Source: Haemonchus contortus (Eukaryota > Nematoda > Chromadorea > Rhabditida > Trichostrongylidae). From it: a stretch of 64,000 bases of DNA. Positions 43,673 to 53,194 of this stretch are shown piece after piece. The first letter of the stretch is position 1; each line of letters opens with the position of its first letter. Location of the stretch: contig LS997564.1 in the NCBI GenBank assembly GCA_000469685.2, forward strand, positions 26,712,459-26,776,458, read 5' to 3'. Position numbers and translations under genes: made by a program. The notes under the pieces are model-generated. The model searched no databases and was not told where the DNA came from. It was given only the letters and a program-made list of their open reading frames with translations.

Positions 43673-44953
43673 TCAGTGCTGGCACCGAAGTTCGTCAGAT
43701 AGTTCTTGAATGCGCCGTGAGTGATGTTCCGCCTGCCTTTGCGCCTCTACCAATTTGGCGTGTGTTTGCAACGCCTGATCCGGCAATTCGCAGAGCGCGG
43801 AATTGTGACCTTCCCTTTTGCAGTAACAGCATTTGACATGGAACATGCGACACGTGGAATTCCCAGGACATTGTCCCAGGCAGCGACCGCATCTCTTCTT
43901 CTGTTGTACGAATGTGCGTCTTTCCTCAACCGACCTCACCTTGGTGCATGCGTCCGCTTGATGAGAGCCTGTTGCTTGGCAGAAGGCACATTTGATCGGC
44001 GGGTGTCGCAGAGCTACCGATCTTGGGAGTCCACCGCCACGGCGTCGCAGGGGGCACGTTGGAAGGCTCTTTATGCCCTCTATAAAGTTGGCTAGCAGCC
44101 TTGCCGCTCTACGCTGCTCGCGTAGCTCTGTTTCTATGATGTGCCTTGGGCGTTGTACTGGACCGACTTTTTCCAGTTCATTTTTTGTTTGAACCACGCG
44201 CGGGGGTAATTCGTCACTCATATCATCTTCGTCTGAGTCTTCCTCATCTGATTTTTCTTCGTCTGAGTCATCCTCGTCTGATTTTTCACTCTCGAGCTCT
44301 TGTTCCTCGTCCTCCTCTTCACGATGTTCCACGGGCAGGTCCTGTTCGCGTCGTTGTTGTTGCGCGGAAGCGCTCCTCCCGGGCTGGCTTGCGAGCTTTT
44401 CAACGATTCTTTGTATTCTCGTAAGTCTGTTTTTTAGTTCGTCGTGGAATAAGAGGTCTTCTTCTAACTCTTCCAACTGAAGTGATTCTCGGAAATCTGA
44501 TAAAGTCGCGGTGTAGCTTTCGAGAGTAGTCATCAACTGTTCTGTTACCACTTTGACCCTGTCGGGGTTGGTTGCCACGAGTTCCTCGCCATTGAAAAAT
44601 GGTCGAGCCATCCACTGGTCCCAAAGCTCCTTTGTGATCGCTCCAGTGGCGAAAAAAAGTGCAGGTAAGGCCAATAATGTGACCAAGTGAAGTTTGGAGG
44701 TCGTCAGGAGTATGCGTATGTTTTCGATTTTGAGTAAAATGATCGAGATGCGGTGTGCTCTGCAATCCGGCGACGACTGCGATCGGCTTATAAGTTCGAT
44801 TTGTCTGAGTATGGAGGTGACTGTTCTGGAGCATCTGTCGACCTCCAAAAATTCGTTAACGATCATCGAATACACTTTGTGCGGTGGTGGAAGCGGGATG
44901 GCGTTGCGCAGTCTCTGCAGCTGTTCTTTGGTTTCTTGTAGTTGTTGCTGTAG
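43673..44953 (-). CDS. Accessory zinc-knuckle ORF between env and the 3' LTR of the BEL element
   Basis: The frame is open from 44953 to the stop at 43673 (427 codons). The first GTG is at 44875 and the first in-frame ATG at 44866. It has a Gln/Leu-rich coiled-coil-like start (before 44875), a hydrophobic segment (LVTLLALPALFFATGAI), and an acidic Ser/Asp/Glu run near residues 185-225 counted from 44875. Three C-terminal Cys/His clusters follow: CX2CX5HX4C from residue 296, a middle cluster, and a canonical CX2CX4HX4C. The linker between the knuckles (SVEERRTFVQQKKRCGRC) parallels that in Gag, so it probably arose from a gag duplication. Upstream, ATG at 44960-44962 is in frame but meets TAA at 44954-44956. 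Whether it is expressed by splicing is unknown. Confidence 0.7.
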   Translation of the reverse strand, partial: LQQQLQETKEQLQRLRNAIPLPPPHKVYSMIVNEFLEVDRCSRTVTSILRQIELISRSQSSPDCRAHRISIILLKIENIRILLTTSKLHLVTLLALPALFFATGAITKELWDQWMARPFFNGEELVATNPDRVKVVTEQLMTTLESYTATLSDFRESLQLEELEEDLLFHDELKNRLTRIQRIVEKLASQPGRSASAQQQRREQDLPVEHREEEDEEQELESEKSDEDDSDEEKSDEEDSDEDDMSDELPPRVVQTKNELEKVGPVQRPRHIIETELREQRRAARLLANFIEGIKSLPTCPLRRRGGGLPRSVALRHPPIKCAFCQATGSHQADACTKVRSVEERRTFVQQKKRCGRCLGQCPGNSTCRMFHVKCCYCKREGHNSALCELPDQALQTHAKLVEAQRQAEHHSRRIQELSDELRCQH

Positions 44954-44965
44954 TTATTCCATGTT

Positions 44966-44971
44966 CTGAAA
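44966..44971 (-). promoter_or_regulatory. Candidate splice acceptor ahead of the accessory ORF
   Basis: The coding strand reads ATTAATTTCAG|AACATGG, a close match to the nematode 3' splice consensus. It lies four bases before an ATG in the accessory frame and just after the end of env. A spliced subgenomic RNA is the natural way to express this ORF. Confidence 0.5.
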
Positions 44972-45117
44972 TTAATGTGTTTTTTTTTTCGATAGGGCGT
45001 CTCTTCCGTCGGCTTGTACCTTCAAAAGTTTTTTTGGAGTATGGGCACATGAGTATATACATATGTACATTTTTTTTTTGTGACAATTTTCCAAAACGGT
45101 GGGTGTCTTTGACCGTT

Positions 45118-47349
45118 CTAAGTATTTTTCTTATAATTAGTTTGCTTGCTCCTGCAGAGTTTTATAAGGGCGCATACCATCATTCGAACTGCGCGTGGTG
45201 GAATACAAGTGATTATCCACAGGAGCCGGAAAACTATTTTAAGGACGCCTATCCCAAGAGTACTTCCGTATAGATAGATCAATCCTAGAACCAGTGCAGC
45301 TGCAATTAGTACGATGATGAAGGTTTTATACCAGGTTAAGAAGATGTCCATTATATGGCCAAAATCCGGCCATTCGAACTCGTTGAAGATGGTGCTGTTC
45401 GACTTCAATGATGTCAGATCCGGGTAATGGAAGGTATTGACATATTTGAGTGTTCCCCTCAGTGCAAACTCATTTTTTGTTTGGCCACATGAAATTGTGC
45501 AGTGTATGAGTTGTCGGGCTGAGTCAAGGTGAAGTCGTAATTCTGATTCTGGCCCATGGGGAGCACAGGGAATCACGAATGTGTGTGAGGCGCATAGCAC
45601 CTCGCCGAAGAGTTCCTTCGATGAGACGCATCGAATTTTTGAGGTTGCTCCACCTGCACAATGGTAGCATCCCTGAAGTAAGCTATCTTCCACCAAGCAA
45701 TCGCCGTCTCCTTGTTCTATAACTGTTGTGTCCCATGTTTGGTGGAATTCAACAATGATTTCAGATGACACCATGTGGGGTATTTTGGCAACTAATGACG
45801 TATTCTGTTGATATCGAAGTTCCCAAAAGGGTGTCTTTTTCGGTATTTTAAGCTGGAGTTGGTCGAATTCTTTGGTGATATCTGGCGTCGTACATTGACA
45901 GGATATCTTGAATTCAGCCGGGGCGCAGTTACAGTCATCGGCTAGGATGCACTTCATTCGTTCTGCTTTCTCTCGTGATTCGCAGAGCAAATTTGGAGAA
46001 ACGGCGCCTGTCCATATTGCAGTATCTTGTCCATCGGTGAAGAATGTACTGCTTAACGCTGGTGTTGGCGGTAACGCTAGGGAGGTCATTGTTATTTGAA
46101 GGGACGGTAAGGTGATTGGCATATTAGGTAATAGTTGAACGACATAGCTTTCTTTTCCAAATTTGGCGCTGATGTCCTCTATGGTAATTTCAAACATGGT
46201 CTTCTCGCGCCATCGCATACATCGGAATATCTCGTAAATTTTGTTGTCCGCTGGAGTGGCAAAAATCCTATAGAATAGACAACCGGAGCTGGGATAAAAA
46301 CAGTCGCAGCCGAATCCACCACAGGATTCAATACATCCAGTTCGCCCTGGAAAGTGGTTTCCGCGTTTCAGCTCTGGAATGATGCTGGAGCTGTTGATGC
46401 CTGCGCACTTTTCTCCCTTACAGGAGCCCATCCGTGGGCATCGCTTACTGTCCGTCACGTTCAAGTGAATGGAGCGTGTGAAATATAGTGTCTCCTGGTC
46501 ACAGTGGAGATACAGTCCTTTCCAGCGTATTTTTATATTGAGCACCAGTGTCGAGTTTCTCACGAGTCGTAGACATGCTTGTTGTCGAAAGCTGTTGATT
46601 TTCAATACTTCCAACAGTGAAGTTTTGCATATTTCTTTGCCGTTTTCTTGTGTGCACGTGGTGAGACTTTGTTCGAGAACGTTCACGTGTTGGCAACTGC
46701 GGGTGGTCTGAACCACGTATAGGAGAGCGAGAGCCGTAGCTAGGGCTGAAGTCATGCGGGTGCCATTCCTTCCTCTCGTTCGTCGCCGTCGCAATACTCG
46801 AATACAGCAGTATAGCGTCTTTGCCAGAATGACAGTCAGCTTTAGGATAATACCGCCGGCGATACGTATGGGTTTTCCAATTGTTACGGGAACATAAAGA
46901 CAGGCGTAGGTCACGGCTATGATGCCGTAGAGGCATAGTGTGAATGTCAGGATTGCGCCTAGTGGCCAGCATTCCGGATTGAGCAGAATTGACAAGCAGA
47001 TGTTGCAGTCGATGTTGCTGCAAAAATCCAAGCCTTTACATCGTGTTTCCATTGTTGCCAAGTGGTTTTCAACATTCCACTTGACGAGAACTCTGTAGTC
47101 TCGTATGGTGATATCCAATGGAAATTTGATAAGTAGCGGAGCGGTATCCATGTGTCGGACTTCGCAGAGACGTTCAGCACAAATTTCGAAGGTCTGTCCT
47201 TGTTGTGCATGAACTATAACTCCCTTGTCACCACATGAGACGTGCATTCCTTCCGTGGTGTTGCCATGGGCAATCCTCAGAAGGTTCAGAATCATGATAT
47301 AAAACAGGAACCATACCCCTCTTGTCGTCCTTGTGCTTATTGCGGTGGT
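45118..47349 (-). other. Envelope-like glycoprotein region of the polyprotein
   Basis: About 740 residues. They include a hydrophobic signal-like segment (about 1898-1916), an internal membrane segment (about 2020-2045), an Arg-rich stretch followed by a second signal-like segment (about 2087-2108), a long cysteine-rich ectodomain with several NxS/T sites, and a C-terminal membrane anchor (about 2565-2587). A C-x4-C-x-C-x6-C cluster starting at Cys2232 resembles the fusion-loop region of phlebovirus-type Gc glycoproteins, known from nematode BEL elements. The two signal-like segments suggest two glycoprotein subunits. The resemblance is judged by pattern, not by alignment. Confidence 0.75.
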
Positions 47350-50300
47350 TGCGTTGTGAACGTGGCGTGTTGCCTTTCTTTCCCTCAAATTGTAGTTATG
47401 CGTGCGAGGGGGCTGTTGTGGAGCAGGTTGCTCTGGTGGCGCTTCCTTTTGCTCTGATATGCTCACTTCCTGTTCGGAATCTTGAAGTTCCAGTGGGATG
47501 AGTAAGTTGACTGGACGACGGATTTTCCTCCTGGTGGCGGTTATTAATTCGGCTTCTCGTATGGCTCCATCGGTGCCCTGACGTAATCCTGTGATACGAG
47601 CCATTTTCCAGTCATTTCTAGGAAGCACTGGGTCGCTTACTAACACTACATCTCCTAGTGATGGCGTGATGCCGCCATGACGTTGATTTGTGGGGTTTTT
47701 CTTATGGGATTCTCGAAGAGATATCAAATATTGCTGTTGCCAAATCGTCCAGAAGCGTTCGATTCTTCGGCGTGACGAATTGAGGGCTTCCAGTGCTTGT
47801 TGTCGAGTTTGGATCCCATGAAGACTGTCCGAAGGAAGATAGTCCGGATCTTGTGTTTCCGATTCAGTGTTACCTAATGTGATGCTGAGGTTCAGATCAC
47901 GTTGAAGAAAATCGATCGGGCGCAACGACGTAAATTCTTCTTGTACGGCGCTTTGATACGTGAGGGGTCGGGAATTAAGACAGGCTTCCACTTCAATTAA
48001 AAATGTGTGAATATCGTCGAAGGAATGCGTTTCCGAATTCCTCAAGGCTTTGTAAATTGCTTGTTTTATTGATTTGATCAGACGTTCGTAAAATCCTCCT
48101 TGCCATGGTGCATAGGGTGTTATATGCCTCCATTCTATTTCTTGGTTTGAAACGATTTGGGCGGCGTGTTCGGTTAATCCGTTGTTCTGCTCTTCTATGA
48201 TGTTTGCGGCAAGCAGGAAAGTCGGAGCATTATCGCACGTGATAGTTTTTGGTATGCCTCGACGTGCTATAAAGCGTCGCAACGCGTTCAAGAATTCTTC
48301 AATTGCCAGGCTCCGGACGATTTCAAGGTGTATGAGGCGGGTCACGGTGCAAGTGAAGATGCAGCCGTATAACTTCATCCTTCTTTCATTCTCCTCGCAC
48401 TGTGGTAGGTCGAAAAAATCGAGACCAGTATGTTGGAAGGGGTTGCTTTTCAGCACTCGTCGTTCCGGTAAGTCTGTGGAGTCTGGATATTGATATGGCA
48501 AAGCGTTGAAACGTCGACACTTGATGCAGTGACTGACGTGCTTGCGGACTTGTTGCCTCAATTTTGGAATCCAGTAGCGCTCTCTTACTGTAGCTATCGT
48601 ATGTTCAATGCCTTTATGGTAGAGTCCATGAGCTTCCTGTATGATAAGCTGTGCAAGAGCCGTGTTTGGCATGATAAGGATGGGATCTTTGGTGTCGGAG
48701 TTGAGCGCGGAGTTTCCCATTCTCCCTTTCGAGCGCCAAATATTCCACTTGTCTAGGTAGGGTCGTAAGGAGTTTTCCATATTTTTCCGGTACTCCTTGG
48801 TAAGGAAAAGCAGCTGGTGGTTGCGGATTAGTGCGTATCTTCCTGCCCGTACTTCGCTTCCATTGATGTTGCGAGGTACGTCCGAAACATCCTTTATCTC
48901 TGGAATGCGCGCTACAATTCTATCCTTGGTGTCTTCTTTTAATCTTCGCATGGTTTTCTTTATGAACCGAAGAATCCAGGTGGTTACTCGTTTGGCCATC
49001 GAAAACGAGCTGTAGCGGCAGAGGTCGATGAGCGCATTAGGTGTATCATGTTGTCCGCAGGTGAAGTTGACGTTGGTAAAAGTGCAGGAGTCGTCACCGA
49101 TTACGTCTTCCCAGAGCTGGTAGACTGGGTGCTTCCATTCCTCTATTGGTTTCTTCAAGAACTCCGGTCCTTCCCACCAATAGCGATCGTGCATTTGTTC
49201 TCTTGAAAGCCCTCTTGTTCCTGCATCCGCCGGGTTCTGTGACGTATTCACATATCTGAAAATGACTGTAATTGAATCGTTGTTCAATTGCGTGACGATT
49301 CTCCGAACTTCTCGAACCCTGTTGGCAACCAAAACTCCGAGGCTAGCAGTGGTTGGGGATGTTAACCAGCTCAACGCGATTTGGGAGTCCGAGAATACGT
49401 GAATAGTCCATGGATAGCCCGCGATGCGTTCCTTCAGTGCTTGTGTTATCGAATTGGCCAATCGCATTGCCAAGGTGAGGGCGTTCATTTCTAACTTTGG
49501 CATCGTTGTTTTCGTCTTGATGGAGGGAAGTTTACACTTCGCCATTGCCAATTCTGAATAGTTTTCATTAAAGATGTAAGCACTAGCCGCTATTGCGATT
49601 TCACTAGCATCTGCAAAGATTGCTAGGTTTGGCGTGTCCGATATGGAGCGAAGTCGTCGTGGGATTGATATTTGGAAGTTGTTTACGTTCTCCACTAGTG
49701 TGTTCCATTGCTCTGCCAGTTTTGTTGGAAGTTTCTCGTCCCATGAAAACTTCTCCTTCCATAAGTCCTGTTGAAACTTCTTTGCTTGAGTTAGTAGTGG
49801 TACCAACCAACCGAATGGGTCATATATCATAGCAATCTGCCTTGCAATTACCCTTTTCGTGATGTTCTTGAGAGAATCGAAATTGCAGCGGATATTGATG
49901 CAATCACGCTTTGCATCCCACGTGATTCCTAGTACTTTTTGAGTTGTTTTCATGGCGTGTGCTTCCTTGGGAAGTTTGTCTCGTAGAGCATCTCCGTTGG
50001 AGAGAAATTCCCTCAAATTCATGCCCATATCTTGAAATATCTGACGCGTTGCTAGCGATTTTTGAACCAACTCCTCTTCAGTAGATGCCGCGAGGATCAG
50101 ATTGTCCACGTATAAGTTGTTGCGAATTTCATCAGCTAGCGTGGTGTCGTCTACCGTTGTGCGTAAATGGTGATGGATTGTTCCGCCCAGTAAGTAGGGG
50201 GAGACGTTCAGTCCAAAGGTTACTCGAGTGAAGCGGAACGTGATGATGTTGTCCTCACTTATGGGCTGGTTGATGTTTCTTACCCACAGGAATCGTGTGG

Positions 50301-53016
50301 CGTCTCGGTCTTTTTCATGTAGTCGGACCTGGAGGAATGCCTTTTCGACATCCGCTATAGCCACGTACTTGGGAGTACGGAAACGAAGTAGCATGGCGTA
50401 TAACTCAGGCAGTATGAGTGGTCCTTGATGCAAGACGTCGTTCAATGAGGGATTATTCTTAAAGTGTGCGGATGCATCGAACACAATCCTCAATTTCGTC
50501 GTTTCTTTGTGTGGGGTTAGTACCGGTTGATGTGGGATGTAATGAAGCAGAGAGCCCTTTTCCGGTAGAGCTTGTGGGGCCTCCTCGATGATACCGCTGT
50601 CTCTCTGAGATTGGAAGGTCTCATCGTATTCGTGCAGTAGGGTAGGCGTCTTCCGTAGTGATTGTATCACTGAGTGAAGGCGTTTGAGTGCAATGGCCTT
50701 GTTCGAAGGAAGTTCAGTGTAATTGTCCTTATAGGGGAACCGGATGTAGTATCCATCCTCTCGCTTTTCTATAGAATCTTCGAAGAATTTCGAAACTTTC
50801 TGATTGACGGCTTCTTTTTCTGCGTTCTTTGTTCCGGTGAATTCGCATATTCCTGCATTATCCATGGTCCAGTATTTATCCCATCTTTCCATTTCTTCTT
50901 CGAAGTTGACCAAGGTATTTATGGCTGCCGCTGTAGGCGAATCCTCTGCACTGTAGGGGTGGCTTTGTTCCGTTATGCCTTTTTGTTTGCCTGTGATAAG
51001 GTATCCTATCCTGGAGGGGATCAATTGTAATCCTGACGGCAATGTGAAACGCGGATTTGGGACATCTAGTAAGTTCCATAACTGATCGCATCCCAGCAGG
51101 ATTTGAGGCTTAATTCTCTTTCCGGTTTCCGTGCTGGAAAGGCGAATGTTGCGTTGCCCTATAAAGGCCCAATCAGAGATCGCCAGGTGCGCAGTTTTTC
51201 CCTTCATGGTGAGTACTGGAGTGGTATATAAACGTAGATCATGCTTCTCTCCGTGCTGATCCATGAGTTGTACCGAAGTTACTCCTGACATCGCGCGTCT
51301 TGGTTTTTCCGCACCGAAGGTGTACATCACGAAATTAACTTGTGCTGTGCACTCCAAGCCAAGTTGCTGCGCGAGATCGTCCGTTATGAAGGACTGGTCC
51401 GCTCCAGTATCCAAAAGAATCTCCACGTCTTCCCACTGGTCATGACTGTAATTGTATCCGGGTGCCACTCCCGTTAACAATAAGACATTTCCGGATTCCG
51501 ACCGCTGGAAATGTTTGTCGTCCTTCACGTGACCGTGGGTGTTGAAAGCGATAGTTCCTGAGATGTCTTCCTGATCATCAGCTGAGGTATCGTACCTCGT
51601 ATCTCTGGTTACGCACGTTTTGACCGAATGTTGAGCTTGTTTTACCTTCTTTTGTTTGTCTATTCGTGGCCCATTTCCCTTTTGAGTTTTCTCTGGTGGT
51701 GGAGTGTGTTCCTTTGTGCGAGCTACCGTCTGAGGGTATGAGTTAGCCGTTCGAGGCTCTCGCATTGGACACAGGGTATGGTGGTGCTTTTTCCCTTTGC
51801 ACCCTCTACATCCATCCCTTGTGCAATCTTTTGCCCAGTGTCCTGGGGCTGCACAGTTGAGGCATCTGCTATTGTCTCTGAAGACTGCACGCCTCTCTTC
51901 TATGGAAGCGTACTTCCTGCAATCGCTTGATCTGTGGTTGCCACCTCCACAGAACATGCAATGTTCACTTCCTTTTTTCCTATTGTCCATGCGAGGTTTC
52001 CCAGGATCGCCTCCGATCCTGCCTGTACCGGTGTGGGTCTGAGCTTTCATCGCTTCTTCTATTCTTTCTTCGGTGGCTATTAGCTCATCTAGATCGGCCA
52101 AAATGGTCTGCATAGTCCAATTGGATTCTTGAGTTTCCGACTTCAAACGGTGCTTTAGCACTTGACGCTGTAGCTCTGGTGAAAATTTGGAAATCAGTTT
52201 TTGTGACAGATATGAACCGTTGAGGTTTACACCTTTTTCTTCTAGTTGGGTTATTATTGGCATTACGAATTCTAGAAGTCGGCGTTGTGCCGAGATCCTA
52301 TTATTTTCGGCTCTTGCCTGCTCTAGGCGGGACTGGAGGTTGGCTATGATTTTTGACTCATTTCCATATTTCGTTTTCAGAAAGGTTATGGCATGCTCAT
52401 AGTTTTCTTCTGTGACGGGGTATCGCCTTATACTTTCCCTTGCTTCGCCTTGCAGTGCATTTAAGAGGTAATTGAACTTTTGTAGATTAGTTAATGGTTG
52501 ATCATGCACGTTTTCACAAAACAAAGTCCAAAAATTCGCAAACTCCCAAATTTTCCCAGTGAATGGAGGGATGGGAATAGCTGGCAACTGTGGTCTTGCC
52601 ACTGTGACCTGACTGCCAGTGGATTGATTCGAACTACCTGTTGCCATAGATAGTTGTGCGTGATCGCGAGCGCTCAAACGCCTCGCTTCTATTTCGATGG
52701 CAGCAAGTTGTGCTTGCTCCAATATCGTATGCGCCTTCTCAATATGTTCTTGAGCCTGTGCTTCTTGCTCGTCATTTAGTGACTCAATCAATGAGTCAAC
52801 TAAGGCTGTGAAGGTGCATAAGGTTTCTTGGACTAATCGTGAAGTCGAGTGTAGTTGCAGAACGAGAGATTGCAGGCGTTGGGAAGTATTAGGGTCAAAA
52901 ATTAGAATATTTTCCGATTTGAAGGCGTCTTCATTTTCTTGTATAATGCGTTCCAACTTATTACAATATCTGGTTAGTAAAGCCTTCTGTGATTTGAGCG
53001 CTGTAGGTCCCGTCAT
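45118..53016 (-). CDS. Gag-Pol-Env-like polyprotein of the BEL/Pao element (2632 aa, single frame)
   Basis: The ATG at 53016 lies 178 bases after the LTR and the frame is open to 45118. Domains in order: DUF1759-type gag (about 145-330), CCHC zinc knuckles (from 353), aspartic protease with DTGADQSF (D536), BEL-type reverse transcriptase (catalytic D889; YVDN at 969-972), RNase H-like region (FADAS near 1134, FSDSQIALSWL near 1208), integrase with D1533, D1595 and E1644, DUF5641-type tail (about 1780-1850), and an envelope-like region (about 1895-2632). The protein is a virion polyprotein that should be cut by its own protease. Joining env to pol without a stop is unusual. No frameshift or stop breaks it. 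Confidence 0.93.
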   Translation of the reverse strand: MTGPTALKSQKALLTRYCNKLERIIQENEDAFKSENILIFDPNTSQRLQSLVLQLHSTSRLVQETLCTFTALVDSLIESLNDEQEAQAQEHIEKAHTILEQAQLAAIEIEARRLSARDHAQLSMATGSSNQSTGSQVTVARPQLPAIPIPPFTGKIWEFANFWTLFCENVHDQPLTNLQKFNYLLNALQGEARESIRRYPVTEENYEHAITFLKTKYGNESKIIANLQSRLEQARAENNRISAQRRLLEFVMPIITQLEEKGVNLNGSYLSQKLISKFSPELQRQVLKHRLKSETQESNWTMQTILADLDELIATEERIEEAMKAQTHTGTGRIGGDPGKPRMDNRKKGSEHCMFCGGGNHRSSDCRKYASIEERRAVFRDNSRCLNCAAPGHWAKDCTRDGCRGCKGKKHHHTLCPMREPRTANSYPQTVARTKEHTPPPEKTQKGNGPRIDKQKKVKQAQHSVKTCVTRDTRYDTSADDQEDISGTIAFNTHGHVKDDKHFQRSESGNVLLLTGVAPGYNYSHDQWEDVEILLDTGADQSFITDDLAQQLGLECTAQVNFVMYTFGAEKPRRAMSGVTSVQLMDQHGEKHDLRLYTTPVLTMKGKTAHLAISDWAFIGQRNIRLSSTETGKRIKPQILLGCDQLWNLLDVPNPRFTLPSGLQLIPSRIGYLITGKQKGITEQSHPYSAEDSPTAAAINTLVNFEEEMERWDKYWTMDNAGICEFTGTKNAEKEAVNQKVSKFFEDSIEKREDGYYIRFPYKDNYTELPSNKAIALKRLHSVIQSLRKTPTLLHEYDETFQSQRDSGIIEEAPQALPEKGSLLHYIPHQPVLTPHKETTKLRIVFDASAHFKNNPSLNDVLHQGPLILPELYAMLLRFRTPKYVAIADVEKAFLQVRLHEKDRDATRFLWVRNINQPISEDNIITFRFTRVTFGLNVSPYLLGGTIHHHLRTTVDDTTLADEIRNNLYVDNLILAASTEEELVQKSLATRQIFQDMGMNLREFLSNGDALRDKLPKEAHAMKTTQKVLGITWDAKRDCINIRCNFDSLKNITKRVIARQIAMIYDPFGWLVPLLTQAKKFQQDLWKEKFSWDEKLPTKLAEQWNTLVENVNNFQISIPRRLRSISDTPNLAIFADASEIAIAASAYIFNENYSELAMAKCKLPSIKTKTTMPKLEMNALTLAMRLANSITQALKERIAGYPWTIHVFSDSQIALSWLTSPTTASLGVLVANRVREVRRIVTQLNNDSITVIFRYVNTSQNPADAGTRGLSREQMHDRYWWEGPEFLKKPIEEWKHPVYQLWEDVIGDDSCTFTNVNFTCGQHDTPNALIDLCRYSSFSMAKRVTTWILRFIKKTMRRLKEDTKDRIVARIPEIKDVSDVPRNINGSEVRAGRYALIRNHQLLFLTKEYRKNMENSLRPYLDKWNIWRSKGRMGNSALNSDTKDPILIMPNTALAQLIIQEAHGLYHKGIEHTIATVRERYWIPKLRQQVRKHVSHCIKCRRFNALPYQYPDSTDLPERRVLKSNPFQHTGLDFFDLPQCEENERRMKLYGCIFTCTVTRLIHLEIVRSLAIEEFLNALRRFIARRGIPKTITCDNAPTFLLAANIIEEQNNGLTEHAAQIVSNQEIEWRHITPYAPWQGGFYERLIKSIKQAIYKALRNSETHSFDDIHTFLIEVEACLNSRPLTYQSAVQEEFTSLRPIDFLQRDLNLSITLGNTESETQDPDYLPSDSLHGIQTRQQALEALNSSRRRIERFWTIWQQQYLISLRESHKKNPTNQRHGGITPSLGDVVLVSDPVLPRNDWKMARITGLRQGTDGAIREAELITATRRKIRRPVNLLIPLELQDSEQEVSISEQKEAPPEQPAPQQPPRTHNYNLRERKATRHVHNATTAISTRTTRGVWFLFYIMILNLLRIAHGNTTEGMHVSCGDKGVIVHAQQGQTFEICAERLCEVRHMDTAPLLIKFPLDITIRDYRVLVKWNVENHLATMETRCKGLDFCSNIDCNICLSILLNPECWPLGAILTFTLCLYGIIAVTYACLYVPVTIGKPIRIAGGIILKLTVILAKTLYCCIRVLRRRRTRGRNGTRMTSALATALALLYVVQTTRSCQHVNVLEQSLTTCTQENGKEICKTSLLEVLKINSFRQQACLRLVRNSTLVLNIKIRWKGLYLHCDQETLYFTRSIHLNVTDSKRCPRMGSCKGEKCAGINSSSIIPELKRGNHFPGRTGCIESCGGFGCDCFYPSSGCLFYRIFATPADNKIYEIFRCMRWREKTMFEITIEDISAKFGKESYVVQLLPNMPITLPSLQITMTSLALPPTPALSSTFFTDGQDTAIWTGAVSPNLLCESREKAERMKCILADDCNCAPAEFKISCQCTTPDITKEFDQLQLKIPKKTPFWELRYQQNTSLVAKIPHMVSSEIIVEFHQTWDTTVIEQGDGDCLVEDSLLQGCYHCAGGATSKIRCVSSKELFGEVLCASHTFVIPCAPHGPESELRLHLDSARQLIHCTISCGQTKNEFALRGTLKYVNTFHYPDLTSLKSNSTIFNEFEWPDFGHIMDIFLTWYKTFIIVLIAAALVLGLIYLYGSTLGIGVLKIVFRLLWIITCIPPRAVRMMVCALIKLCRSKQTNYKKNT
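51727..53016 (-). other. Gag part of the polyprotein
   Basis: An N-terminal helical region is followed by a DUF1759-type block (IPPFTGKIWEFANFW, LLNALQGEARESI). The nucleocapsid part has CMFCGGGNHRSSDC, CLNCAAPGHWAKDC and a third Cys/His cluster. It binds and packages the element RNA. Confidence 0.85.
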
Positions 53017-53176
53017 CGCTTATAATATTTTCGAAATCTCGAAAAACTCGAAGAAAAGTAAGCGAAAGAAAACGAAAAAGAAGCTCCGAATCGAAGAATG
53101 CCGGCAGACGAAGAGCGTCCTCGATAAGACAATTGCTAAGCCGTGAATTGTTTAAAGTGTACCTGACCGGATCCTT

Positions 53177-53194
53177 GAATTGGCTGATGCACCA
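53177..53194 (-). promoter_or_regulatory. tRNA primer binding site of the BEL/Pao element
   Basis: Directly after the 5' LTR the coding strand reads TGGTGCATCAGCCAATTC. It begins TGG, as required to pair with a tRNA CCA end. The first 13 bases match the 3' end of nematode tRNA-Gly as I recall it, with one mismatch; the tRNA identity is inference. Confidence 0.65.

Noticed and set aside
45908..52402. Many plus-strand frames opposite the BEL polyprotein
   Set aside because: They are shadows of the minus-strand 2632-codon frame, which carries all recognisable domains.
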